A stretch of 64,000 nt of DNA from Hermatobates lingyangjiaoensis (taxonomy: Eukaryota; Arthropoda; Insecta; Hemiptera; Hermatobatidae). The notes below the pieces were generated by a model that was not told where the DNA came from, ran no database searches, and was given only the letters and a program-made list of their open reading frames with translations. The stretch is from contig JAPFBL010000069.1 of the NCBI GenBank assembly GCA_026182355.1, positions 806,001 through 870,000 of the forward strand, given 5' to 3'. Position 1 is the stretch's first letter. Every line of letters starts with the position of its first letter. A program made the position numbers and the translations under genes. Positions 34,169 to 45,640 of this stretch are shown in pieces.

Positions 34169-35097
34169 AGTAGTGAATAAATATCAATATAAATTTATCA
34201 ATTTAAAAAAAGAAATAAGGAAAATATTTGGATTGAAACATATAGTTTAATAAGCAACCAGTTCTTTGTTGGAAATTTCGACAAATGTATTATATTCGGT
34301 TCTAGGAGGCATCGTTAGCACTATAATAAGAAATACTTCCCACTTTTACTGGACTTCAGCGAAAATATGATTTATTTTAGAATGTATGTTTTCTTTTTTA
34401 TGTATTTCACTTTCAATCCAATGTGATCTAGACGTCCCAGTCAGAAGGAAGCAGTGAATTAAGCGGGGAAACTATTCCTGATGTACCTTATTCTTGTCTA
34501 TCGTATAGTCGATAGTTTATCAAGACCTTTACAAATTTTATTCAAATGACAGGAGGAGTGTAAAAATGTCCAAAAAAATTTCAAATTAGCTGGCCCGCTG
34601 TCCATAACCACTTCTTAAATTCTGTTTTATTTTTTATTTTTTTTTAAGAATGTGCTACTTTGAAATATAATAGACCTTTGTTATACTTTCTTTTAACGAA
34701 ATATTTATTTCATCGTAGAATGACAAGTTTGATAAATAAAAAAACTCCATATTGAAACGAAAAAAAAAAGTTTATATTCAAAGTAATATTTCATGTTTTT
34801 ACCGAATAATATAAATCTACAGTTAAAGAAATGAGATATTTTTTAACGAAATAATAGATAATTTTATGGTCCTGCAGGAAATCGCTGATTTCGTCACTTG
34901 AATGCAAACAAACAAAAAATGATTGGGATTGCGTGCCCAGCAGTAATTTCTTCGGAATTATCGATTGCTTATTTAATGGTAGAATAGAAATAACATTTTT
35001 AAACGCTATTTTCTAAAGGAGAACGAGGTTAGGTAATTCGAACCTATTAGTCCATGGAAAATGACCATAGAATCTAAACGGAGTGACATTTATTCCT
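34169..35097. other. AT-rich sequence, nothing recognised
   Basis: No gene or repeat copy seen. Confidence 0.5.
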
Positions 35098-35460
35098 TCA
35101 TTTGAATCTTTGAAGTTTAGAAAATAAATGATAGTAATACAACTTAATAATGTAGTCTTCTTCGATTTGAAGGTTAAAATATTCATAGATTGTAATCGAA
35201 ATATTTGTTAAAACAAGAACGCGAAGAAAAAAAATAGATTTGGGACGATTAATGGCATGACGTGAGAAAGAGTGGAGCGGAAAAAGGGATGTTTTTACTA
35301 GGTAAGGGTTGTAAACAGAGAGCTCTGATGAATGGGCAGCTTTATGCTGGTGCGTCACAGCATCCCGAAGACGTAAATAGCCGGCAACTCTGCCAATAGA
35401 CGGGCTCAGACCACGCGAGTACTCCATAGCCATAACCTCCGACATTCTTCAAAACTACTT
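35098..35460 (-). other. Possible first exon/promoter patch
   Basis: 35230-35450 is GC-richer than its surroundings with several CpGs. The minus strand has an ATG in a fair initiation context (AGAATGTC, A at -3) opening a 115-codon frame. The first ~50 codons look less AT-driven than the rest, and a GTAAAA donor-like site follows codon ~50. No similarity to a known protein is recognised. It could be a short 5' exon or a chance frame. Confidence 0.22.
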
Positions 35461-36005
35461 GGCAAAGTCAACCGTTTAAATAAACTCAACTTCGAATAGA
35501 TAAGACCAAAATGAAAAGGAGATGATATAATCAAACAATGATTTTCAGTATAATATACATTAAAGAAATATCCATGTTTGCCATTTATCAGATATCATAT
35601 ATACTAAATCAAAAAATTATTGATTAATTTAATATATTTCATACCTGATGAGTAGAAAACACAATTATATAAATTGGAACATTAATCCAGATGATGCAAA
35701 GAATAACAGAGCCAATACATTTAAATTAATATATAATGGTTTGATCCCAAAACCAATATCACTTTGAACACTTTAGAAGAAGCACTTACTAGTATTTTAA
35801 CAGGTAGATATGCTCCTGAGCTTAACTTCAATCTTTCATTATTCTTTATACTTATTATTATTTGAATATTATTATATTATTATTTGAATGCTTGAATTTT
35901 TTAAACAGGTTTCTTTACTTATGTATTTTACATTTATAGTTCGCTTTTTTATTAAAACTTAATTTTTTTTGAAAATATTTGTATTTATTTAGTTTAGTAA
36001 TTATT
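35461..36005. other. AT-rich sequence, nothing recognised
   Basis: No gene or repeat copy seen. Confidence 0.5.
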
Positions 36006-36552
36006 TACGGTCTTTTTCCAAAAATAAGACACCATCTTACTTTATTTTTAGGTCAAAATCCGTGCTAGGGCTTATTCTAGGGGGAGGGCTTCAAGTATAT
36101 TAAGTAGATTTACATATTTTTGTTTAATATTTATTTTTATACATACATTTAAATTTATTCGATTACAGTCATGTAATCTTCTGTAACATCGTCATAAATG
36201 ATCAAAATTTTGAATTCTGTTCTGATTTTCCTTCAAATATATTTCCTGTAGAATCATTGGACTGAATCTTTCATATCTTGCAATATAGCTGTCGTTAAAA
36301 GAATACTTCTTGTCAAAGTAGCTTCCTTGAAACGAACTTGAGAGATAAATAAGGAATTTCTTGGAATATTTTTTTCCAATGAATTCTCTGAATTATTACG
36401 ACAGCTAGAGATACCTACTACATTCAACAGCAATTTTTTAACGAATTATATTTTTCACATTATCATTATCTAGGGCCTATTTTCAGGGGAGGGCTTATAG
36501 TACAAAACGTCCCGAAAATCACGATAGGACTTATTTTCGGAAAAAGACGGTA
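36006..36552. mobile_element. MITE with CGGTCTTTTTCC ends
   Basis: The left end CGGTCTTTTTCCAAAAATAA (36008) and the right end TTATTTTCGGAAAAAGACGG (to 36550) are near-perfect inverted repeats with TA on both outer sides. Subterminal stretches with AGGGCTTAT and GGGGGAGGGCTT-type motifs occur near both ends in direct orientation. The 543-bp interior is AT-rich without a long frame. MITEs with similar AAAATAAG-rich ends occur widely in animals; I cannot name the superfamily. Confidence 0.75.
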
Positions 36553-37933
36553 TTCATCCCTGTCTTGACTCACTCTGGAAGTTTGTTACACTGATTGAAC
36601 GCCTTTTCAATGAGACTTTTCTTCAGGATTCCCTTGTTTTAGATTGTTCTTTTATGTTATTCTTTCTGTAAATTTAGTTTATGTAGTTTGTAGAATCGTT
36701 TTATTTAATTACTTAAATTAATATATACATATATCAATGTACCTACATTTAGAAACTCAGAAATGTCGCTATAATTTTCAGGTAAGATGACTGGAATTAA
36801 TGCGCTAATAGGAGATATATGTAACTGTATTGTAATTTATTCTTATATATATTGCGCATTTTTTTGTTGCACTCTTATAATGCTCTATAAAGAATAAATA
36901 TTTATCCATTGACAGCGATAAGTCTAAAGCCAGTGTAGACTATTACAATATTGCTTTCCTCAGATCCTGTTCTGGTAAGAAACTTTGCAAAATAATCTTG
37001 ACCCCAGAACTCCTCTATCAACATTACCAAGACGGCAGAAGTTGCTTTGTCTTTCGACTAAACTCTCTTTTAACTACTAGTTTATAATGAACAGAGATGA
37101 GGAAAAGTCTGCTTTCAAAAGTAACATGGACATGTGCTTATTCTTTAACAAATTCCTGTTTATAACTTTATTGGCTCTTTGATGACTTCAAAAAAGTTAA
37201 ATATGGTCTGCTTGTAAATTGATTTGCTCATATCTGGGCTATACACGCTCGTATATCTGAATATATCTGGACTTAAACTTAATCATTAATTTTATTTTCC
37301 TTGCGTTATTTCTCATTTAACTGTTCGATAATTTTCTTTTTTTAAATAATTAATGGTTTTTAAAAATCATATTTTATGCGTCCCTTTGTCCCTTTTGTAA
37401 GATATCAACACAGAATGAATGTGTTTTGTGAAGGAATACTTCTCAGTATTACCTTCACAGCCATTACTTCTTCCAGTACTTCTTTTCATGATTATGGTTT
37501 AAAAGTGTGATTAAATATGACATATGTGTCCTTCAAAAATTGTCAGTTAATTTTGAACCATCAATTTATATTGACGTAAAATGTGCTAACTTCAAATATA
37601 TGTTGCCAAGCAGTAAAATTCATAATTTGTAAAAGAAATATTTTGAAAGTTGTGTTTTTTATGTTATTATTTGAGGGTGACTATAGCAATGCGTCTTAAA
37701 AACTATTGTACTTCCCCTCTTCTATGCTAAAGTACCCCAGCAGTTAGCTTCAACGCATGCCAGAAGCTCAGCACTTTTGCTGATTCCAGCGGTTAAAGTT
37801 TTTCTATGGTTTTGTTGACCTTCTCGAAGCACCTACCTCTGTGCAGTTAAGTTGCCTTATAGTCAGTCAGCAGGTGCAACGGTGTTTCTTCCTCTTCTTT
37901 GGAGAATCTGAACAAAACATCATTGATAATGTT
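36553..37933. other. AT-rich sequence, nothing recognised
   Basis: No gene. Composition becomes less AT-rich from about 37720 toward the structured block that follows. Confidence 0.45.
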
Positions 37934-37990
37934 CGTTCAGGTTCTCTACGTTTCGGGAGAAAGTAACTTCATTTCTCCTTCTTCAGGTCC
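37934..37990 (-). ncRNA. Hammerhead-like motif with 7-bp stem
   Basis: On the minus strand: GGACCTGAAGAAGGAGAAAT, loop, TACTTTCTCCCGAAACGTAG. CTGAAGA fits CTGANGA, GGAGAAA/TTTCTCC is a perfect 7-bp stem, and CGAAAC follows. One unpaired base lies on each side of the stem. This is the best-preserved long stem among the motifs in the window. Confidence 0.45.
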
Positions 37991-38249
37991 TTAAGTGCAC
38001 TTGTGAGAGGTTGGCTCTCACTAGGAAGTGCTTTTGGACCCCCTGCGCTTCCGGAGGATGGTCTCCGGACTTCCTTCTCCTTAGTGTCATACAGGGGAAA
38101 ATCCCTGTTTTTCTATCGGTGGTGTTTTGTCCGCTCCAGCAGAGCACCGCATACCGGAGTAAGGCTACTTACTCAAGGGTGTCGCCTGGTACCCTTGAGG
38201 CTCCGTCATAATACAGTAACCTCTGTATCGTCCATCCTTCGGCAAGGAT
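37986..38249. ncRNA. Array of six perfect stem-loops, likely structured RNA
   Basis: Consecutive perfect hairpins: HP1 37986-38040 (nested GGTCC/GGACC, GCACTT/AAGTGC and GTGAGAG/CTCTCAC); HP2 38051-38068 (CCGGAG/CTCCGG); HP3 38091-38108 (ACAGGG/CCCTGT); HP4 38117-38149 (CGGT/ACCG around GCTC/GAGC); HP5 38172-38199 (CTCAAGGGT/ACCCTTGAG, 9 bp); HP6 38234-38249 (ATCCTT-CGGC-AAGGAT). The block is ~50% GC. Open plus-strand frames exist here but have no recognisable protein similarity. The minus strand runs from the array straight into the hammerhead-like motif, so the structured unit is probably the terminal region of a retroelement read on minus. Confidence 0.5.
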
Positions 38250-38480
38250 CTCATAACACCTTAGATTGGGGCTGAGATGAAAGGAGGGGATTTGGGGATT
38301 AGGAAGGTTGTGAAACGAAGGTACTAGTAGTCAGGCCCAGCCTCTGATCACTCCTCTTTTGTTTGTCCATATATATAGCAGGTTAACAGGGTAGCCTCAT
38401 GAAGGACAAAAGTCGGAGTTGAGTGTTAGAGGCTATTAGAGGTGCCTCTAATCGCCATTACTACCCCAAATTGTGGTTTA
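38250..38480. other. GC-intermediate tail of the structured block
   Basis: Contains a further inverted pair GAGGCTATTAGAGGTGCCTC (38436-38460 area). It ends in TTGTGGTTTAATCATGATAC, which loosely recalls the foldback arm. Confidence 0.35.
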
Positions 38481-41379
38481 ATCATGATACAACTATATCT
38501 TGTTAAATCACGATGAAATAACAAATCAATGCCGCAAGTACATAGAAAAGGAAATTAGGTAAATGATATATTATCATTAAACAGAAAAACGTAGCCCTGA
38601 TGACAGTCTCTTGGGTGCGGAATCTTATGGGATTTATACACCGGGAATTAGTGTGTTGTTCTTTTAGCTCATCTTGATAATTTCATCCTTCCCATGTGGC
38701 CTTCCAAAATACTTTGGTTAATAACTCGTAAAAATGACGAATAAATTTATTCAATACGTAGTTTTCAAAATGCATGGTGAGATAAATACTGGTATTACCA
38801 GTTTTAATCCTGGTATCTCGGTAGAATATAACCATTGTGAAAGAGTGCCTGTTTATCCTCAGAGACAAGATTAATGAGAGAACTTTTGACATTATTGACT
38901 TTAACAAGTCCATACTGTTCTTTTTATTTTCTAAAAAATTATCGCTTTTTTCAAATAAAATTTATCTGTAGACAAACAAACATCTTAGTTACTAGCCAAG
39001 TTAAATTTTTTGAATTGATGATCAGGATCAATGTCAGTAAATCGTACATCGTCAGTAAATAGCTGACTAATGTACTCAAGCTATAGTTTATACCTGAAAG
39101 TGTGGGCGTGGTACTTGTGCTGTAGGCTTTGCAAGCCTCGATTAAGCTAGGATGGGATTTCACTGTCCCAATTTGTCGTCAGTCGGGTTTGAATTCCTAT
39201 ATTAAGCAACATTCCTGCTACAAAAAGTAACCCAGATATAATAAAGGTAAAGTTATTTTCAGCTATCTGAGAATAGGGCTGATAATTATTTCTTCTTGGA
39301 ACTACGTCGATTGAATCAGCCGTTAATCGCCACCTAGGGATGTTCACCTAGAATAACAACTCGAGTATTTTAAGATACTTTGTGATATAAATATAAACCT
39401 ATATTATATTTACTCTGGTATTAATATGCCCACATTTTTGGAAACTGAAATCATATTTCTTAATTTGTTATTGCTCTTAATTGGCTATTTTTTTTTATTT
39501 TTCACTCAATTTCTTTCAATCTTCACCTTTTTTCGCCACATCTCTTTTCCAGTCTACTTCAACTAGTTCTTCTCAAGATAGTTTATCTTAATTATCATTA
39601 TTTATGTTAAAAAGTAAGGCACTACTTTGTTCACCACTAATTAAGTTATATTGGTTTTGTTTGCCATGTGATTTTAATGATTCACTACTCTAAAGAGTTG
39701 TTCGCTCTTCTTAGATAAATTAGAACCCTTCTATCTTACATCGGTAGGGTTTATAAAGCACCTGAAAGCACGTTCAAAACTATTTTTAGTGCTCAGATGG
39801 AAATGAGACCATTCATTTCATCCGTTGAGCCCCTCAAGTGATAATGGTACCACACCATTTGATCATTAACTACAAGTTAAAGGTGGCTGTTATTCCAAAC
39901 TTAAGGTTGAAAATGTATTAACTACCGGGTCTTTTCTTGAGTTCAATAATCTGAAGTGCTACAGCACCATTGTCAATCCAAGTAGGGATGCATCAGTTCC
40001 CAATGGGATTGATCTAGGATACTAGTATTCAAGTTTTCGTCCGGACTATCATATTTAATTTTTATTATTTTATGTAGATATCTATCTAATTATACATATT
40101 ACTAGGTATAGAATAACGGATTACTTATTTTCAGTGGTTGTTGCTCAATTCTTTTGTGACACTTGATAGCTCTTAGACTAGAAGAGAGTACAAGAGATCT
40201 GACAATTTCTCTTTATGCCTCACTCAATTTAACTACCGGACTCAATCTCAAACTTTAACTCATTTTTTATTATTTGTAACTATTTTTTTGTAAATTATTA
40301 TTTATGTTACGTAGTATTATATAGAGTTTTCTTATTTTCTTTCTGTTCCTTTAACCAAATTATTTAATTTATTATTTGCTAAGTTTGTATTAATTAGTTT
40401 TTTCTTTACTTCCATTATTTCTTGTTCCTTTCCCTCTCTGCGCATGTTGGCAGAATTTTTACTGGAATCACTACAAAGGGATTCTCCAGTGTGGATTTCT
40501 CCTCAAGGGAATCACATCTCCCCCTCTGATGACGATTCGTTGAAATATCAAAGTGATTTTTTGTTATGTTGTCTAAGTGTTATCTTTTTGAGTTTGGTTT
40601 ATTTAGTCCTGAGAAACTGTTTATGTTTTGAATTTACTTAAATATATGTATATGATAACACTATGTATGAAATATACATATATATTCCAAGCTCAGAGAA
40701 ATAATTTAAAAACTAGTATAAAAAGGTATTCGTATATATACACCTTAAATAAGCGTGAACATTAAACTCATATATATTTGCCTAAATAATGAAAGAAAAT
40801 TGAAAATTTTAAGTTAGAAAATGCTTTTAAAGCAAAACTACAAATTTCCGTGGTTGGTTTCTACTAATAATAACGATCAGGAGTTGAATAAGTTTGCAAA
40901 TTCGTCACGTACATCGGGAGGTATTAGTGTAGCGCCTGTAAAAGCTGTTCTTTAAACATTTAACCCCAGACGTGATGCAGTAGAACAAAGCTAATACTGT
41001 TAACAATCGCCTTGAAAACTCTTCTATGGCGTAGTATTAATTATGAAGATATCACATCCATCTCATCATGTATTCAAATTAATGTGCAAATCTTATCCTT
41101 CTGGTAATTGCTTTCTGTATCTACTTTAAATGAATATTTCCAACGGCTTCTTATCTATCTAGTATACTTATAACATTCTGATGACCGATCTTGTTTGATT
41201 TCTTGCCAGCGTGCATTGTTTGAATAATTAATAAAATACACGTAATATTGTGAAAATCGAACAAAGACTTTAGCATTGGAGGTCAAGTGCTCTAAGCTCT
41301 GGGTTATGGAGGCTTTTTTACAATACACTTCCAAAACCTGATATAAATGATGTTTTATGTATAAGTCAACTAATAATGA
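38481..41379. other. AT-rich sequence without recognised genes
   Basis: Around 40520-40555, CCCTCTGATGACGATTCGTT then GAAATATCAAAG resembles the CTGATGA...GAAA motifs. Open frames of 60-75 codons on both strands (38.7-39.3 kb) match nothing recognised. Confidence 0.45.
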
Positions 41380-41552
41380 AGCCTTGGATGTTGCGCACAG
41401 GTGAAACTTGGAATACCTGTTAATTTCAGTTTGTACTGGTTCATTCAAATAAATATTAAAGAAAACAGTGAGTAATATATGACTTTACAGATAGCGGCAT
41501 TAAAAAGAAAGAAGAATGAAAAATAAATTCTCTCAACTTAAATCAGGTCAAA
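41380..41552 (-). repeat. Dispersed repeat D, copy 1
   Basis: The reverse complement aligns with 59340-59550: shared segments include TTGAGAGAAT, TTCTTCTTTCTTTTTAATGC, TATTACTCACTGTTTTCTTT, AATATTTATTTGAAT, ATTAACAGGTATT and CCAAGTTTCACCTGTG. A minus-strand frame (41448-41155, 97 codons) overlaps but is not conserved in the other copy. Confidence 0.7.
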
Positions 41553-43076
41553 TTACTGACTCCAAATGTAAAATCTATTTCCGTTATAGAATAAACCTAA
41601 CCAGTTTTTTTCTAGGAAAGATCTTAGCCCCATTTTTAGAATTCAATGTTTTTTAGAGCATGTTTTTATTACACTTATTTATTTATCTTTTTTTTTTACT
41701 TGTAATTCATTGCACTACTCTCTGTGTCAAGAGGACTTGTTCCACATCACTTCCAAAACATTAGCATGAATCTAAAAAAGGAGCTCCTATTATGTGTATG
41801 AAAAATGCTGATGTACAATGCTTATATAATGAAGCAAGACTAATAACTGAGGAGCTTTACTATAAAGTTATTATTTGTAAAATTATTGCATCACGGTTTC
41901 AAGGGGAAATAGTTTTAATTCCATGATTGAAATTGTTTTATCTAAAAAGGGCAACTTTTCTTTTACAAGGATTCAATTTCCAATTCAGCTAGCATTTGCT
42001 AATTTATATAGCAAATATAATAGTTATTAGCATTTGCTAATAACTAATTTATAAGTCTCAAAGAGAGACTCTGCAGAAAGTGTAGGATTCATTTAGGTTC
42101 TACTCTACGAACATCTGGACAATTACATGTTACTCTCAGTAGGGTCATTTAAAGCTTATCTGCATTTACTTGAACATGATTGTATTAAAAAGGAAGTTGA
42201 TGGATGACCCAACGGGTTACGGGTAGTCTAGTATTTAGATAAAATTCTAAAATATGAATTTTACTATTGTTTTACACACAAACTTTTTAAGCTAAATCAC
42301 ATTGTTCTTGGCTGTTTTCTAGTGAAGAAAACATATAGTCCTTTAGGCCACTTCCAGGGTATATGACTTCTTTGACTTCTACATACGGAGGCATATCTTT
42401 TGCTTGAACCTTGATAAATGAACCATCTTTAGCAAGTGTACCATATTACAACAGTAGGATAAGAACTGAATTTACTGGCGATTTAGAGGGTGAACTATGT
42501 AACAGAATTTTACTATATTATACTAAACCACTTAAGAACACAGTAAATTTTATATACATTGTAAGTTTTTTTTTACTAAAAATTAGTCCAATTTTATATT
42601 AATTTCAAAATCCAAAATTACACATTAATTATACGAAATAGCACATGATGGATTTCTTTTAATTTAGTTATGTTGATTTTATTTATAATAATGACTTACT
42701 TTTCCTCTCTTTTGTAGCGTTGTGAAAAAGATTTTGAATAAATATCAAAACGTCGGCAATTAAAGTTAATTTGTATTTGGATAACCCCCATCACGTTACA
42801 CTATTCTCTTGTTATTTATAAAATCTACTAATAACATTTTACTTTACTCATTCGTAAAAAATTCTGAATCATACATTTTGATAATAATATTGGTGTTGAT
42901 AATAAATATTGGTTCCTTTATAGTTTGGCAGTCATTTAGTTATTAATTATTAATAATCATTTTAGTTTAATTAATTATGAGTAAGCATTAGTTATATTAA
43001 TCACATTACCATATCAATTGTTCACTATGAGCCCCAAATATTACTTTATTATAGGTTTAAATTATATTAATATTAT
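41553..43076. other. AT-rich sequence; one F3-type arm
   Basis: 42734-42787 (AATATCAAAACGTCGGCAAT, AAAGTTAATTTG) is a diverged single arm of the F3 family. AGCATTTGCTAA is locally duplicated near 41990-42040. No gene. Confidence 0.45.
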
Positions 43077-43427
43077 AATGTTTGAACTAGGTTAGGTTAG
43101 GTTGCAGTGGCAGTTCCACAAGGGAACACACGTAGGCCAAGCATTGGCCCTTTGTGATACCACACAATGAAGATTGATTCTACACTGGGAGTCCTAAATT
43201 TTGCCTAACTCAAATGTATTTAGAGTAGGGATCTTTAACGAGTACCTGACATTGTACAGGCTCGGGACCGACGGTTTAACGTCCTTCTCCGAGGGACGAC
43301 GTGCTCAGATTTATTCACCTCCCGCGTGAATAAATCGAGGGCCAGGTGAGGATTGAACCCCGGTCATATCAGTTCAGAGGTGAGCACGTAACCACTGAGC
43401 TAGCCTGGCCCCCCAATGTTTGAACTA
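43077..43427 (-). mobile_element. tRNA-derived SINE with CCTAA tail and 13-bp TSD, copy 6
   Basis: A full-length element at 43090-43414 on minus, flanked by perfect AATGTTTGAACTA at 43077-43089 and 43415-43427. The head complement GAGCTAGCCTGGCCCCCC is at the right; the tail GGTTAGGTTAGGTTGCAGTG is at the left. The copy is close to the one at 12989 and among the youngest here. In the sense direction the 3' duplication again begins TAG. Confidence 0.94.
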
Positions 43428-44034
43428 TTCTGACAATACTTTACAAGTATCAAATTATGATACGAAACAGGTTGAAAAAGTTTTTACTACTGATAATAGA
43501 CAAAGCTGAAGTTGGTTCAATGATTTCTGCACAAGTATATGAGGTGACCAATTTCTTAATATAATTTAGTAGTAATAAGTTTTCTTGAAACTACATATAC
43601 ACAATTTAATAGGAAATTGTAAACAAAACAAAATATTTGAATTAAGCAATATTCTAAAATTAAATTTATGACAAGTTGAACATTCTAAGTGAGTTGAAGG
43701 GAAAATGTTTGGGTTTTAATACGATATTGGGAGTACAGCTGGAAGTTTGCCAATCAGCAATAACTATTCCGCATTCAGCCTTCACTGGTGAATACTAATC
43801 CATTACTACAAGCTTAGGCACCCTTCACTCCCGTCCATACAACTTGCTTTTGTTAGCCAACCTCAATTTGCACTCAATGTACAAATACAACACCTCTCGC
43901 TTATAAACATTTCATATTCAATTTTTAATAAATTCAGAAAGCTTTCATTATTCAAAACTTTTACATTTTGGCACGATATTTAGATATCGTAAACAGATTT
44001 TAGATATTTTTTTAGATATCAATAAACAGATTGA
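43428..44034. other. AT-rich sequence, nothing recognised
   Basis: No gene or repeat copy seen. Confidence 0.5.
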
Positions 44035-44223
44035 TTTTTCAATCAACCAAAAAAAACTGATTTTTGTTCAAAAACTTGATGAATAAATTTATTGAAATAA
44101 GTAGTTCAAGTTTTTTTTGGAGAAGTATAACACAAGAGTTAAGATATATAAAAAAGTATAACTCCCAAGAAATTCAATTGAGAAATGCTAGTTTTAAGTA
44201 CTTAAAAAAAAACACAAATTTTA
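44035..44223 (+). repeat. 189-bp direct repeat, left copy
   Basis: Almost identical to 46307-46496 (a few substitutions and run-length differences), from TTTTTCAATCAACCAAAAAA to AAAAACACAAATTTTA. The pair brackets ~2.1 kb of PLE-derived DNA. It may be a PLE pseudo-LTR or host sequence duplicated during insertion. Several short A/T runs, no frame. Confidence 0.85.
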
Positions 44224-44786
44224 TCTAATAGAAATAGAATAGTATGTAATGACAATACAAGTAAAAAAGATATTTTTTTTTCATTTTCTGTTTGATCAAA
44301 GATTATGGTAAGCAATTAAAAAAACCTTCAATAAAAATACCTTAAATAATGCTTCTGTTTCATGGGGAAAAAATCAAACATTGTTTTAACGCCTAAAGGA
44401 GAAAAATTTAAATGAATTAGAAAGTAATCTGATATACGCAATGAAGTGAAGTATTCGACAAAGTTAATATGAAGAAATAAACTGTTCTTTAAAAGAAAGA
44501 TTGTATCAACATCTATACTCTATGGATGTATATATCAATAATACCAATAAACTTAATGCTACGACATCAGAAGAAAATAATATTAAAGATGGTTACAATT
44601 TTAATTTGATTTATGCAAGAATGAAACCTATGATATAGTACAAGCAATGGAAAAAATTTTGGAAATTCTATATATTAAAAAGGATCTGTCATCTCTTAAC
44701 TATAACAGTGATATTGCTAATTTAAATGTTATTTATTCAAGTTTTAAAATATTAAACTTTAATTTTTATATATCTATATACAATTA

Positions 44787-44908
44787 TAAAAATATTTCAC
44801 ATAAACACGTGAAATAACAATCAATGATCAAACCACAATATGATATGGAAAACAAGACTAAGGTCTTTCAACAGTAACAAGCAGTCTTCGTCAGAGTCAA
44901 AAACCCAA
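44787..44908 (-). mobile_element. Single left arm of the F2-type foldback
   Basis: AAATATTTCACATAAACACG through CAAGACTAAGGTCTTTCAAC to GTCAGAGTCAAAAACCCAAC. The minus strand has CTCTGACGAAGACTGC - TTGTTA - CTGTTGAAAG, one stem pair changed but complementary elsewhere. Confidence 0.75.
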
Positions 44909-44985
44909 CTAAAACACTAGATGCAGAAAACATCTGGTGAGGGGTAGGGAAGACTGGTATTTTAAAAGGATGAAAGTACAGGAAA

Positions 44986-45026
44986 GGACAAATGTCCAGA
45001 AATAGCCTCTTTTGGAAGAGGCTATT
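44986..45026. other. Two adjacent perfect hairpins
   Basis: GGACA-AA-TGTCC (44986-44997), then AATAGCCTCTT-TTGG-AAGAGGCTATT (45001-45026), an 11-bp perfect stem with a 4-base loop. It lies in what would be the 3' untranslated part of the minus-strand PLE fragment. Confidence 0.6.
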
Positions 45027-45079
45027 GCCCTCGTAACGAAAGTATCAAGTTTGAAGAAACCGTTACTATATTTATAATA

Positions 45080-45575
45080 TTTGACCTATTAAATTTAATT
45101 AGAGACGATTCAATAATATTTCTTAACAACATCGATTTTCATAGGTATTAAATTTAGCTCATGTCCAATCAGTATGATGATTTTCATTGTTCATATGCAA
45201 GAAGAAGGCACTACTTTTTTCCTGTCTACTTATGTTGTATTAGTGTTTTTTTAGGCGTGTCTTTAATGATTTACCAGTTTGACCAATATAAATGTTATGG
45301 TAACTTTTGCACGGAATTTTATAAATACCACCATAATCTAGTTCCCTGGGACAGTTTTTTATTAACATATTGCCTACGTTATTATGATTATACCTATGGA
45401 TCAGGACATCAAAGAAGGTCAAATTACCACTTACTTCTTCCATTGTGAACCGGTTTGTTGGCACTAATGAATTTAATTTTATTAGAAAAGCATCTTTATT
45501 TATAGAATTAGGATAGATGCATAGTATATCGTCAACATATCTATACATTCTGAGGTAAAATGGATAAACCAACAA
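45080..45575 (-). pseudogene. Penelope-like element: RT catalytic motif fused to GIY-YIG by internal deletion
   Basis: The minus-strand frame 45605-45240 contains RYVDDILC (reverse-transcriptase YxDD box at 45528-45539) and a FFDVLI segment. It then passes directly into GIYKIPC...IYIGQTGKS, the GIY-YIG signature with the QTG absent from the 13.9-kb copy. In complete PLEs, roughly 150 residues of thumb/linker separate these; here they are deleted. Downstream on minus, with several stops, HMNNENHHTDW matches the later GIY-YIG segment, so the domain continues to about 45080. It is not functional. Confidence 0.82.
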
Positions 45576-45605
45576 AAGTCTCCACACAAATGAAGTTTTA
45601 TTCAA

Positions 45606-45640
45606 TGCGTTTCGAACACTTTGTGTTCATCATCAGGAAG
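45606..45640 (-). ncRNA. Hammerhead-like motif at a PLE junction
   Basis: Minus strand: TTCCTGATGATGAACACAAA then GTGTTCGAAACGC. CTGATGA, one extra T, a perfect GAACAC-AAA-GTGTTC stem-loop and GAAAC. It is followed within ~35 bp by sequence leading into the YVDD fragment, as if the end of one PLE is joined to the body of the next. Confidence 0.45.

Noticed and set aside
38003..38275. 90-codon plus-strand frame as a gene
   Set aside because: It coincides with the stem-loop array; the hairpins explain the base composition better, and no protein similarity was recognised.
45161..45448. 95-codon plus-strand frame
   Set aside because: Antisense shadow of the PLE GIY-YIG fragment.
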